A DNA stretch of 64,000 bases from Ceratodon purpureus (lineage: Eukaryota; Streptophyta; Bryopsida; Pseudoditrichales; Ditrichaceae). The stretch covers positions 109,774,457 through 109,838,456 of the forward strand of contig CM026426.1 of NCBI GenBank assembly GCA_014871385.1, given 5' to 3'. Shown here piece by piece: positions 47,571 through 60,304 of the stretch. Numbering within the stretch: position 1 is the stretch's first letter; each line of letters opens with the position of its first letter. The position numbers and the translations under genes were made by a program. The notes beneath the pieces are model-generated. The model searched no databases. It was not told where the DNA came from and saw nothing but the letters and a program-made list of their open reading frames with translations.

Positions 47571-50500
47571 AGCATAATCTTAATCTTCATGTTAGACCAG
47601 CAACACAGGCCCACAAATTTGGTGATGCTTCTTTGCCGTCCGGTGCGCTCCCCTCATTATCCGCGGGTAATGGAGGTGAACGTTCGTCATCTACTGGCAA
47701 CCTTGCAGGAGGTGGCGGCGCCTGTGTATCTGCTATGTCTGCCTATATTGCATCCGGTGCAAACACGGGAGTGGTTCTTGTCAACAGAACCTTCTTCCCA
47801 AAGAGTGCTGGTCCGTGGCCTTCGTGGACTCAGGCAGAAATTCCTCCACCCTTGATCAAATCTGGTCCCAATATGGGAATTCACCAACAGAATGTCTCCG
47901 GATTTATTGAAAGCTTGCAAGGTGCATTGGGAACCCAACGTCCACTGCATTGGAGCAGGGCTCCCAGGTAATGATTACAGTTGGCCCGTCCAAGAAAAGT
48001 GTCTAGCGTCCGCAGCAAAGGATTGCTAAAAAAAATTTCAAGGCGGTGTCTGCAGTCTAGCCTATGACCGTGCCAACAACATCCCGTGGTGAAATTGATC
48101 CAAGCATGCAATTGTCTGTGCATAGAATCATTTGTGCCAGCGCTAGTCGGTATCTAAATCTGCCTGTCATCAAATTCCGGGACCACCCTTGCGACAATCT
48201 TGCCAATCTGAAGGAGGATTTGGACAAGCGTTTCATTTTCGACTCCAATCTGAAACTGAACTATGTCTTGTCATTTATCGAGAAAACGATGAAAAATGTA
48301 AGATATGAGTTTCATAGCATTGGGTGGAGACCGGACGAGGTCAGAAGCACGTAGACTGCCTAGGCAAGGATTTCCCTAAACTGGTGAAGTACTGGAAATC
48401 CAAGGAGGCCGAACAGGAACTACGAGAATTGAAGGCTGAGCGAGAAGCTGATAGAAAGAGACTGAAGACTACCCTGGCAAATGTGACTACAACATCGGAG
48501 GATCCTGAAGATCTATGGAGTGTAAGTATTCTTGGAAAGTGATGTACAATGTATCGATTTGCAACGAATTCACTAGGTGTACCATATTAGCAATATATGG
48601 GAATCCACTCACTGCTATACTCTTTTGAAATGAAATTCTGCTTTTAGTTTTCAATGTCACGTTGCTCATCTAAAATGTGCACCGTCTTCATAGCTATCTT
48701 GCAATGTTAACATGCCACTTGAGAAAAAAATGACGTGTATTACAAAATTTACTTTTAATCTTCGTTTGTTGTATACATCCTCTACTAGACGAGCAGGACC
48801 CGGACTTCTTAAAGTGGAATAACACCGACAACTATCCGAGTCTGACTCTCAGGCTACAGGGGACGGACACTCCGAGGATCAGGGGAAGAGGTCAGAGGTA
48901 CGTCTATTCTGTCGAATCTATGATTTCGTGGTAATTGTTCTAATTTGCAAGCACGTGTACAAAAATGAGCGCATAATTCTATCTTGTTCATAATGTTTTA
49001 TTATGTGAACACTGTCGGCCATTACAGCAGAATGGAACTAATACAACTTCGACGACACGGAGCGAGCATGACTCTGCCCATGTGAGTACCTTCCCATCTT
49101 AAAGACTTACAACTTTGTTCCTTATTTCTTACAACGTTCTCTTTGGTTAAGCCAGAATCTCAGTGTATGGATGGAAATTCTCACTCTACAGATTCTTGTT
49201 AAGTAGGTATCGCAACTTCCAAATGAAGTTGATGAAGCAACTCCCGAGAACGTGAGGTTCGTGGGAAAATGTAGAGATCCCAAAGACCAAGCAATCCATT
49301 CTTTGGGGAACGACCTCGACAGGGGGAGTTTGGACGCGACCTCATTATCAGAGTGGAGGGTGAGCATAGAGAAACAAATGGAAAACGTGCAGAGAAAGCT
49401 AGACTTGATTCTAGAAATGCATGCTTCCGGTGTCCAATCGGGTGAAGGTAAAGAACCAATGAATTTCACTCCAAAGACACCGCTCGTTAGTGGTGAAGGT
49501 GCAGCAATCAAAGAGAACGTTGAGGGCATGGCGAGGACCAACTGTTCGTGGGCGGCTGATGTTGCCACTGATAACACGGCGTTAGCCTCATGTATTTCTA
49601 ACTATAGAGGACAAGTCAGTGTTCTCGCCTTGAGTACAAACTGAATCACACTTACAGATTCTTTGTAAGTACTTGTGTTGTATGAATATATAATTAAGTG
49701 CAGATGACGGGTATCTCGTTGACTATTAACACAGTTCATGTTGATGATCATTGTCTGCAGAGGAGTGTGGACACTCACAGGGACTACAACACTCGCAGGG
49801 GTCACATGAGATACGAGAACCCTCCCCCACCTCCCATGTCTTGGCAGTGATTGTCAATGATGACAGTATGATTGATCCTGCAAGTATTATTAACTTTGCT
49901 AAAAAGCCCGGCAGTAATGATGAACCAAGTGCGGTCGAGACTGCATGTCGGTCATTCAACGACCCTGTCCTACGGAAGGGAAAAAAAAGAGACCTCGAAT
50001 GCGGTATGTTATTACATGCAACAATTATATAGTTAGTCCACTCTTATTACAAAAATATCATCTTCGTCATGCCTCCTCATTTCAAACGAATGCACGATCA
50101 ATGTAACTGTCTTTGTAACAGTGACTTTGTTTTGCATGCGTTTAGAAGCACTGCCAGTTTCTTTTAAAAAAATGAAAGAGAATAACGAAATGCAGGGGAC
50201 CTTGGATTGGAGTAATGGAAAGCAGACTATTATTGCAAAAGTCATCGCGACATTGACCGTTGACGAAGCCGGAAGTGGAAGAGTGAAACAGAAAAGCAAT
50301 AAGCCATCCCGGTATTTGCAACATGTACCGCCCTCTGAGAACAAGCCTCGAATCGATAAGGTAATATTACAATAACTGTAAGAGTCCTTTCCGTACCTTA
50401 CAATGGTCAGTGGTCATGTTTTTGAATCTAATTTTCTATATCTGTGAATATGCAGTGCGACCCTATCCCACCAAAGCGTAACGTTTGGATATTACATCTG

Positions 50501-50746
50501 GACTTTCCCAACGAAACAATAGCCATTGGGAAAAGCGGTCCTCAATGGCGCACAAATAAGAAGACGTGGGTACCGAATGTTGACGGTGTGTCATAGGAAC
50601 TTGGCATGCAGCAGGTTAAAGTAGATCACGTTTACCTTCAGTATGCTGATGTTTTAGTTTTGTATCCCACTCAGCAAAGGCCTGGCATAGCAAAAATTTG
50701 CGATGCCTTGGATGGAGAGTTTGCAGAGGATTCTACGATCGTCTAG
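47571..50746 (+). pseudogene. Multi-exon gene resembling the second ORF of CACTA elements
   Basis: Coding blocks with splice signals are 47571-47970, 48060-48350, 48324-48521 (donor GTAAGT), about 49206-49640, about 49757-50003 (donor GTATGT), 50146-50360 and 50456-50746. Early blocks give SGFIESLQGALGTQRP and IICASASRYLNLPVIKFR, DKRFIFDSNLKLNYVLSFIE and KTMKNVRYEFHS. That spacing resembles the plant Ptta/EnSpm transposase (Transposase_24) domain. Then WKSKEAEQELRELKAERE forms a coiled coil, and a second coil contains IEKQMENVQRKLDLILEM. The last exon has AIGKSGPQWRTNKKTWVP, a TAG near 50594, then YADVLVLYPTQQRP, like the C-terminus of CACTA ORF2 proteins. A frameshift lies near 48340. TNPA-type proteins bind subterminal repeats. 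Confidence 0.55.
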
Positions 50747-53600
50747 AAAAGTCAATACTTGAATTACATCGAGCCTTAACCGTTATCTCGAATTACGTGC
50801 CATTTGCATTCAGCTTTATTAAACATATAGTGATGTCAACAGTGAGTGGGTATCTTTTTGGGACTCCATACAATGAACATACTATTTGATTTGTTTTTAC
50901 CCGATATTGATCTGATTCAAGTGAATGATTTGTTTGAGGTGTGTACTGCACATCATTTTATATACGGAACTTCTGTCGATGTGTAAGCATGTATGGATCG
51001 AATTGTAATTCAGATTACATGATACATTTATAATTTCACGAGTTTAGAAATTCACTGCAATCATGAGAAGATGTTATCTTATAAATATTTGATTCACCTT
51101 TTAATTTCCTTTTTCAGAGTTATGATTGTTGTGATTCGTACACTAAAATGCCTTTAATAATGCCCTTGTGAATTGTATGCATTTAAGTTTGATGTCCTTA
51201 CACATTTTCATATTATGTGCATCACGATTGTTTGTGTCGCCTGGCTGAGGTTATTATGAAGCAATAGGACTTTGTAAGTTTCTTCAATTACGATGGAGTA
51301 CCCTGATGTGCATTATTATATGTAGACCTGTACCGCTGAACTCTCCATGTGCAAGGTTCGACGTCTGACCTCTTGCGAGTATAAATGTACATTATTATTA
51401 TACGCCCAATCATCTACATTTTTAATAGTATTTCTGTCTCCATGCTCATCGAATTCTGTTGCTGTTTAGGAACGTCTAAATCCCTCTGTGCACATGTACC
51501 GTAAGTATGTAATGCTTCTATATTATCAATGTACTCAAAATAGACGTCGATGCAGGAATTGATTTCCTAAGAGAATGTGAAACTAACTACATGACAGTTT
51601 TTTTTATTAAAACAAGGCGAGGCAGACTTGGTTAACATTGTCGACTGTAGAGTAGAAAGCTTCAAATTAGACGCGTCATTTGAATATATGGAAAGACTTT
51701 GAACTACATACAGATTTAGATTACTGAGTAGAACAGTTTCTCATTCGTCCTGTGAATTGTGTTATTGTTTAGCATAAGGTCTTAGAGATAAGCTTGTCTA
51801 GCCGTTCTGTGAAGTTTATGTAGTATTAATGGACGCTTTATCACATCAGTTATCATTTACAGAGTGGATCCACAAGAATACAAACAGTTAGCAACGTATC
51901 ATTAGCCGAAATCTGATTCCAAAGTTCAGTATTTCAGTCCAGTGTGTCAGTTGTTTATATATATATTTGAGCTGATGTCATATTATGATTTCAGTTGTTT
52001 TACAATGCATTATTTTCGTGAAGGCCACGATCGCTTTGAATGCGTGCAATTATATCATATGGACGAGTTTTCAAGCGGAGCACTCATAAATGTCTCAGAC
52101 TGCAGATAAGTTCTATTTCCCATTAATGTTCGAATACATTTGATTTCTTTGTTGCATTTGTAATTGTGATTCAGTCGTTCGAATGTTAATCCACTGGATG
52201 CTCTAATAAAACTAGAAATGTTGGACATAGCCATCACTCATGTAGTGAAGCCTATTTTAGCAATGCAATGTAGTGTACTTCTACTCGAATTTTGATTCTT
52301 CCCTGTTTTTACCAATTAAGTTTCTTGCTTCGTGGTCAACTTGTACCTGTCAAATTTCATGGTACGGGAACTCTAACCACAACTTTCGCGTTACCGTATC
52401 CAATCTTCGCATCATACCGTGCCCATGAACAGTTGTTGTTATGGTTTTATTATTCATAAACTCTGATGAATTCAATACTGAGTGGTGGACACGTAATCAA
52501 ACAAACGCAAACTGATGGGGAAGTTAAAACCTAAACATATCTGTATTGATCTTCATCATGTTTTCAACAATTGTTTTCGGATGTTTTGGTGTTTCCTTCT
52601 AGATATGACATGCCGTACAGCCATGGTCCTAATTCGTTTATTGGGGTGGGGGGAATATACTATGTTTGTCTGCAGAGAGCGGAGAATGTGTGGTCGCCCT
52701 AAGACTTGGAGGACATTTATCTTCTACGTATGTGCGGTAAGCACAAAGCAGCTAATATGTCACTACTATGTGGCGACATTCAAGTGCTCTATATAGGCCA
52801 TGCCATATAGAATGAAGTGTAAAGCAATTCCCTGTGAGAGTTAGTGATGCACTCCTTTCTCTTTATAAAGTTCAAGAACTAGCAGGACCTCCGATTTCAG
52901 GACCGTCAAGGTCGTTTCCAAGTTCCATTTGAAAGTCCGTTTCTATGCACGACGTAAAGCCCGGTGTCTAACTTTGACGGTGTTTGTAGTTGCTGAGTTT
53001 TGGTGTTGCTATTTTGTCTCATGTTTTCATGTACATTAAAAGGCAGTATCCCTCCAACACTAATTTTTTCGGGGACTGAATGCAGAATTCTAAAATGGTG
53101 TGGTTGCCGACTCCGGATTCTCCCAGAACCAGACCCAAATAACACTCTCGAACTGTATCTAGCTATGAGAGCACCAAATATACACACAAGGAAACAAAGA
53201 TTTGTTAGATCGGGTTCACAATATTTGTAAGGTCTGTTTGGTAAGTACATGTCGATGCCTTGCTTTAGTCTTACTCATCACTCTCTTAAACTCTAATTAT
53301 TCCCGCGTATTTCCAAATAAACAACATGAATAACTATTGAACATTTTAGGAATCACTATATGCATATGTGGAGGAAGTCTTCCTGTTTTCTATTACATGT
53401 ATTTTTGCAGGACATGAAAAATATACTAGAAGCTGTAGTTATTCAAAATGGCTTCATAGAGGCTGAAGACCTGTACTAAGTCTGCTAGACAGTATTCACA
53501 AATTGAACTTAGTAGAACCTTAAACCACATACTGCTAATTCAGCGTTCTTTATTTGTGATGCATATTACTCCGGGAGACAATAGAAGTCAGGCCACTTTT
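50747..53600. other. No gene recognised
   Basis: This is AT-rich sequence with many short frames and no motif. Part may be the 3' end of the element whose gene ends at 50746, but I could not place a CACTA terminus. Near 51350 a GTTCGACGTCTGACC stretch is loosely like a SINE box B. Confidence 0.35.
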
Positions 53601-53604
53601 CTGG

Positions 53605-54330
53605 GATGTAACATTCCTAACTATAGAAGCTGAATACGGTAACAAACCTCCCAACAGGTTTGCCACCAACTCTCAAACAAAGACAAAGGAAAGATAAAAC
53701 CCAATAAACTATAAAGATCAAAATATATTAACTGAGGCTCACCACCCAACCATAGAGAAGAGATCACTAGAAGAAGTGTCTCACCATCTCACCCCCAAGC
53801 CTTTATATATTAGTTCCTTCCCAAAAGGTACTACACTCTATCTCAGGCTATGTCCCAAAGTCTAGCCTATTCATAGATCATTCTATCTCCTTTACTCCTG
53901 TATCTGGAGTAAAGATAATCCATAGATCATTCTAGATCCTTCTATCTCTTCAACTCAGAGACTCTTCTAGATCTTTACTCCTATATCTAGAGTAAAGCTA
54001 ATTCACCACTATCTTCACTCCTATATTTAGAGTAAAGATAATTCACTACTATCAGTAGTCTAATCCTAGTGTACCTCATCTTGAGTTGCCTAACTCTTGT
54101 ACACATGTTCTCAATCTTGGAGTAGTCTGACTCCAATGCACTAAATATAGAGCTGTCTAACTCCAGTGCACATGTTCTCAATCTGGAGTTGTCTGACTTC
54201 GGTCCATCCATCCTCAACTGGGAGTTGTCTGACTCCTTTCATCCTCTGCTTACACACTGCCCAATGTGATTAGAAGATTTCATTCATCCATCTATCAATG
54301 TAAGTTACCTTACAAATATTTAATACATTG
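53605..54330. repeat. Repeat region with diverged tandem units; possible LTR remnant
   Basis: The segment starts TGTAACATTCC and ends near GTAAGTTACCTTACA. Within it, ACTCCTATAT(C/T)TAGAGTAAAG recurs at about 53895, 53975 and 54020, and GGAGTTGTCTGACT with GTGCACATGTTCTCAATC recurs between 54100 and 54240. A TATATA-containing stretch at 53810 is promoter-like. It resembles a solo LTR, but no 5-bp duplication was found. Confidence 0.35.
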
Positions 54331-54794
54331 ACGGGGATGAAAGGATATTCAGAGCTGGAGCAGTGGTCTTCAGATGTTGTTCAAAATTGAACCCCAATAT
54401 TCTATAGCTTTACACAATTCTAGACCAAAATGTACCACTACTATCCTTACTTTGCGGAGGGAGGTCGTCGGGAATCTCAACATCCAGTATCCGATGACGA
54501 TGGGAGCACTCGTATGACAAATTTTAAAACAGAGCCTTCTCTTTCAGAAGAGTGACTTGCTCTTCCACGTGTCCAACAATCCCACCGCTACTGACACATG
54601 GTACCTGTGTTTGCTGAGGGAAATGAGCGGGATGTTAGAGTGAATGGTTATTTTTTTATTTAAAATTATCAGTAGTGAATACATGGCTTATGAAACAGGG
54701 CAATGATGGTTATCGGTGGCAAATGACTTTACCAATGATTCGGTCTCCTAATCATAACAAAACATGGTAGGATCCTCAGAATTTAATATTTTTC

Positions 54795-55127
54795 TTACCT
54801 AGTACGATGTCCCTCATTTGTTCGACCATATCTCTTTCTAATTACGTTGCAGCTACATGCATCCTCCAAATTCGACGACCCAGTGTTGCCCACTTCAGAA
54901 GCCCGTGGGTGTGTATTTCGACCCCTCCTCTTTATGGCAACAGGTAGGTCATAATCTTCATCGCTGTCCCCAAACACAATTGGAATTTCTGCGTAGGACC
55001 CATGCTTCAAATTGTCAGAACACAGGCTCCTAACGTATGTCAAGTATGTCAATCCAGAAATACGACCGACGTGCTCAATTTCGCCGTAGCATATCTCGTC
55101 CCAATCGCCTTCGTTGGAGAGGGACAC
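54795..55127 (-). CDS. Hypothetical 110-residue frame
   Basis: The acidic segment GDSDEDYDLPVAIKRRGR is followed by a Cys pair (CSCN) and a basic end. No family is recognised and no splice context is clear. It may be an exon of an element gene, or chance. Confidence 0.2.
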   Translation of the reverse strand: MSLSNEGDWDEICYGEIEHVGRISGLTYLTYVRSLCSDNLKHGSYAEIPIVFGDSDEDYDLPVAIKRRGRNTHPRASEVGNTGSSNLEDACSCNVIRKRYGRTNEGHRTR

Positions 55128-55599
55128 GAGTTTTTAGAGGCCCGATACATCAGGATAATCCAGCGCTCTCTCTTCACGGATCGAGTGGATTGCAGAGAGC
55201 CAACAAAGGAGAGTGCTTTTGCCCATCGTCGGCATGCCAAATGTAAAACCAAAAAGCACAACCCTAAGGTTGGCCTTGGCTTACGGAACAAAATACAACA
55301 CATGCAATCACAACCCAAGTTGTAAGAGCAACTCAAGGTGGCATGGAATACAAGGAGCGAGGGTCTCACTCCCCAACCCACATGACCCTAAGTCACAGAC
55401 ACAACTTTGATCATGACCAACAACCACAAATCACAATCAAGCTGTAGGAGCAACTCAAATGGCTATAGAGTATAAAGAGTGAGGGTCTCACTCTCCAACA
55501 CTATACCTCTTACAGTCACAACCACAACTTAAGTTTGGCCAACAACATTCAACCAACAATACAATCACCAAAACCAAATAACATAAACAAAAAATACAC

Positions 55600-57875
55600 C
55601 CAAAAATTCAAGTCACTCAAAATTCAAACAAATGCCAAGGCTTTCAAATGGAAAAAATTCAACTTCATTATGTGCAAACATGCACAATTCACAACATGAA
55701 AATAATATTTTCAATATGATCACACCACACTCAACGACAACATAAATAACAAAAATTAAAATCAAATAATAAAAATTAGAATTCAACCGCCCTTCTAAGA
55801 TTGCCGGCAACCAGCTCTCTTCCAAATCTCAGCCTTGGTATCAATCTCCACTGCAACACCGGACCTTCGCAACTCTCCTCAATCAATAGCTCTTCCTCCC
55901 GACTTCCCAACCGAAACCAACCACGGCTCAAAACTTCCGCACCCACAATTGAGTCCTTCAAAAAACCAACAGTAACAAGCAAAATAAAAAATACAAAAAA
56001 TAAAACTGAACCACCAGTTCTCCGCCTTCTTCAACCAAACCCCTGCCGGCACCACCTTCTCAACTCAAATTTTCTCCGCCCAGCCACCAAGCCACCGAGC
56101 TCCCAATCGCACGCAGCCTCCTCCAACCTAATCACCCAGCAGCCTTCACACAATCTTCCCACCAGCCAGCAGCCTAGCAGTCGAAGCAGCCTCCGCCTTC
56201 CTTTCACCGAGCTTCAAACCCCGGCTCCTTCACTGCAGCAACCGGCCTCCTACAACCAGCTCCTTACACCCAAATCTCACCAGTAGCTTGAAACGAGCCG
56301 CATGCACTCTTCAGCCAACCTTCGGCCCAACTCTCAACCGTCGGAATTTCGACGTCTCCAAAAAAAAATCACCGCAACCTTTGACCAGCTCTCGGCTAAG
56401 CTGCTCCCCGTAAACTTTTGCTCCTCACCAATCCTTCGATTGAATCACCGCCCTCTTAAGCGGCCACTGCTGCATGCACCTCGACCCGACTGCCACCAAA
56501 CTCTATCCGACTGCAATCTCTTGCAGCCCTCGACACCTTCCCCCGAACTCACAAGCCAATGCTCCAAATTCCGAAAAAATGCAGCTCTTCTCCCAAACCA
56601 CCGAGACCCAATCAACGGCACTCGCTGACCAGTCCTCGACCACAAATCAACGCCCAACACCTGATCTTCTCAGCCGAATGCTGCTCGGTCCAAGCTTGCA
56701 GCTACTTCAGCCGGCACCGACCTCTTCCTCAAGAGCCTTTCTCGACAACCAGCCTCCTTAACTAAAAAATCTCGGCGGTCTCACCACCAATGCACCAACC
56801 TCCAGCTTGCCTCTGCCGTCGCTTAACCAGCCCAATTCTCTTCGACTTCCCTTTAGCACTTAACTGATCATGATCAGCTCCATCCGAATCTTCTTTGAGC
56901 AACTGCCCTCGGCCAGCACATCCACACTCTGCAACCAGCAGCAGTCACCGAATCCTAACCAAGAGCTCTTCTCACCGGCGACCACAACAAAACTAATTTC
57001 CTTCCCACTACCCTAGGTCTAACTAACATCAAGTCTCACTAATCCTACCCAGCTAGCACATGCACCAGCCAACAATCTCTCAACCCTCAAAACTCCAACT
57101 AACCTAATTCTCAAGCTCTCAAAACTAACACACACCACAATGCAAAGGAAGTTCTCACACACACCCTTGCGGCTACCAGCAGCCACAACTTCTTCCCTAA
57201 CTTAACCCCCTCTAACCTAACTTTTCTTTTCATCCACTAACTCATCCCTAACTCCATCCTCCATCCATGCATATGCGCATGGCCTCATCTTCCCCTACCT
57301 AATCTAATTTTTTTCACCTCTTAACTCCGACTTCTCTAGTTAAGGAGAACTAAGATCCTCACTGGGTCAAGTCCTGTTTCCCTAACTAATTTTCCTGCTT
57401 CCCCAATAGCTCATCTCGGATCCGCGCCCGTCCATGAATCGTGGCGGCTGCATAAATGCAGCCGCTTGAGTTCTTTAATTTTTGAGAATTAAAAATAAAA
57501 TAACGAATAGAAAATAAAAATTGGGATAATGGAGAAATAAGAATAATAAAAGGAAGTAAAGGAAAAACGGAAATAAGATCTTAAGGAAAATTGGAAAAAG
57601 GAAAACATAAAAATTAAAAGAAGAATTGGAATTTAAGGGAAGAAGAAAAATAAGAGATAAAGGAAAATAAAAAAATAGAAAATAGAAAATAGAAAATAGA
57701 AAATAGAGAAGTGAAGACTATGGGTTTTAGAGGAAATTAGTAGAAATAGAATAATTAATATTTAAGAGTCTATCTAATCTAACTTAGGCCAATTCTAATC
57801 TAAAAAATGCAAATTCTTATTAAAATAAGGCATTTTGAGATAAAAATTGGAAAGTGAGCAATTTAGATGCTCACA
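55600..57875 (-). repeat. LTR-like repeat arm A, reading leftwards
   Basis: On the - strand the repeat starts TGTGAGCATCTAAATTGCTC at 57875, a TG-start typical of LTRs. It then runs through an A/G-rich low-complexity part, a GCGGCTGCATTTATGCAGCC palindrome (57445-57464) and a long C-rich part on the + strand. It is the reverse-complement relative of arm B. Long proline/serine-rich frames on the + strand (55801-56761) are by-products. The outer end is uncertain. Confidence 0.6.
57668..57710 (+). repeat. (AAAATAG)n microsatellite
   Basis: About five 7-bp units lie inside arm A. The matching place in arm B is a T-rich (TTTTTAT)n stretch near 60935-60958. Confidence 0.9.
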
Positions 57876-60157
57876 TCCATCTTTGTGGATGACCAGTAAC
57901 GCAAACGCAACATGGCTAACACTCGCAGATAGGTGGCCTGCAACGCTTCGCCTTTCAAGTGAATACGCTATACCAATCTCCGATTTCTGACTCTGTGCTT
58001 CACTTTGATAATGATTAAGTAGCGTTCAGCCCAATGTACTCTTGGAGAAGTTATATAAACCAGTATACGTCTCCCCTTCGACTTTGTCCGTCCATCTGAG
58101 TTAACGGAGCCGTAGATCCGAAGTCCTATCTGCCTTGAATTAAGTCCACTAATGCGGTGAGTAACTCAAGAGGTCTTCTGTCAGAAACTAATGTTACAGC
58201 TAAGTTAGTGTGCGGATGGCGAAGGATTTGTAAACGGCTCCATAGAGAAGGCAATTGCTGTGTAAGTGGGAGATGAAAGAGGAAACTCACATCAACGTCA
58301 AAACGCCTTGTCAACATAATTATGGTACGAATTCTTCATTAGTACTGATTAATATATATTGAAGAGATATGTATTTCCCTCGCTCAATAATGAAAGCTTT
58401 TTCGAGACCGCATATTAAATTTTCTTACTGACAATGAAACACACAGTCATATATGCGTTCTTATTCTGATGCATATTTAATACACTTGCCTAATGCTACC
58501 AATATCATTCTCAGGTTCTAGAAGTATTTACACTTAGAAGAAAAAGAACAGAGCAACAAATATGATATTTGATACTTTTGTTTCAGACTGCAGGAGTGAT
58601 TTGAGCGTAGTGCCTTCAGTATTGGGGACAATTCACTGATCAATGCTTATCTGATGAACCAGTGGGTGAATTTATAATGTCGTCCACAAGCGACACGGAA
58701 TATGATTCTAAGTGACATTGAGGGGGTGTCTAGTGAGGTAGCCCTTGAACATATAACAAATCATTTCGAGGTAAATGCAAATCACTCACCATGAAGTGCC
58801 ATCAATTTATCAGATTCGCTTGTATAAGTTTTTTGTTATCGTTAATTAATACAATGCTCGCATTTCCCATATGTCATATACAATGCATTAACAATTTTCC
58901 AAATGATGACTTCCTTGTTTTATTGCTGGCCCTTTCAGGTTTTGGAACACAGAAGTGAAGGCAGAACGCGAGAGAATGGGCATACAAATGTTCCTCATAA
59001 GGACTGTTACAAATTGTTCTTTATGAACTAAATTCCTACAGGACAGTTGCTTCCAGGAGCGCATGGCCATGAGAACAAATACACGGATGACAGGGAGATT
59101 TTGTACATTGGCATGATCTTCGCAGGGGTGATTAAACAGATGAAGCTCAGAGGGAATTCCAACCTAGTTTCCGAATTCACAAACAAATACCTCTGGCAGA
59201 TAATTTACGCTTGATCTTCTAGATTATGAATCTCATCGAAATCATAACGTCTAGCCAATAGGATCATGCAAGTGAGTAGTACAAGAAAGTGCTGAAACAG
59301 GTTGTCTCAGGCGTTGGCGCCATTACCAGCTGAAATAAAAACCTTCCCTGAACATACGGTGGGAACGCAATTATTAAATGCCCCATCGGATGGATAGAAA
59401 CGCCATCAATATTGTTCTTTCAACTTTTTTCATCGCTACTCTAAAAAATGTCCATCCATGTATTCTGAATTCTTACTGGCTCACGTGTTCATCCAATACT
59501 GCATTTAATAGTCCCTACCGAGGTCCTAACACCCCAAAAGAGGTCCTCAAAAACAAACGAGGTCTTTCAGTAATGGACGTCTCATAAGACCTGGCCAATT
59601 CAATGGTGAAATCTTGGAAATTAAATTTACTCTGTCATGATTCCAATCTAGAAACAAGTAAAAAATGGACAGTCCGGATTCGTTCAGCAGATACCGAGAT
59701 TGTGAGCGTATGAACCATGTAATTCCACCGTTGTCCACGTAAGCCAGAGGAGTTCTCCGGAAGGATATCCGAGTGACTGCTAACATGTATTCCTCGAAGT
59801 TAAAGAGTGGTCCGACTTCTTGTCTGTAGTGGCGCGCTCGACCCACGGCGCTCGCGAAACCAGCAAAGTTACACAGTGACCACGACGGTCAGAACCCTGT
59901 CATCCATGTCGCCTTATTGATATAATAAGGAATAAAAAACGTCAAGTTCCAATGAGAAACTCTAAATGCCGACGTCTTCACAGAAAGATAGTGGCATTGC
60001 AAAGCCATAGTTGATGGCGCTCGCCCAGAGCAATCTCCAGCACAACAGAGACTCTACTTGAACAGAAATTGAAACTCGCTTAAGTTAATCTCACAAGCTG
60101 CAACATTCGAACCTCAATGACTGTTTGAAACAAGTCCCTTTCCAGATGCGGAGGCTC
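57876..60157. other. No gene recognised between the LTR-like arms
   Basis: Sequence between the two TG ends, with no coding motif that I trust. Short frames at 58126, 58888 and 59547 (minus strand) lack motifs. Confidence 0.35.
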
Positions 60158-60304
60158 CTGCACTAGTGGAAAAGGTGTACAATTACACCAAAGATGAACA
60201 CCAAAAAATGACCAATTACACCAAAAATTCAAATTTCTTGGAGTAATTAGTCAATTTTTGGTGTTCTTCTTTGGTGTAGTTGTACACCTTTTCCACTAGT
60301 GCTG
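60158..60304. mobile_element. 141-bp CACTA-type MITE
   Basis: The element proper is 60161-60301. Its ends CACTAGTGGAAAAGGTGTAC are exact inverted copies, and the whole element folds back on itself (AATTACACCAAAGA...TCTTTGGTGTAGTT). The 3-bp duplication CTG flanks it. CACTA termini with a 3-bp duplication identify the CACTA/EnSpm superfamily. Confidence 0.95.

Noticed and set aside
53605-54330. Solo LTR with TGTAAC...TTACA ends
   Set aside because: Not called firmly. The ends are plausible but I could not find a matching 5-bp duplication, PBS or polypurine tract. Listed only as a possible remnant.
55801-56761. Long Pro/Ser/Gln-rich frames on the + strand
   Set aside because: They lie in the C-rich body of an LTR-like repeat, lack any domain, and a matching G-rich body exists in inverted orientation in arm B.
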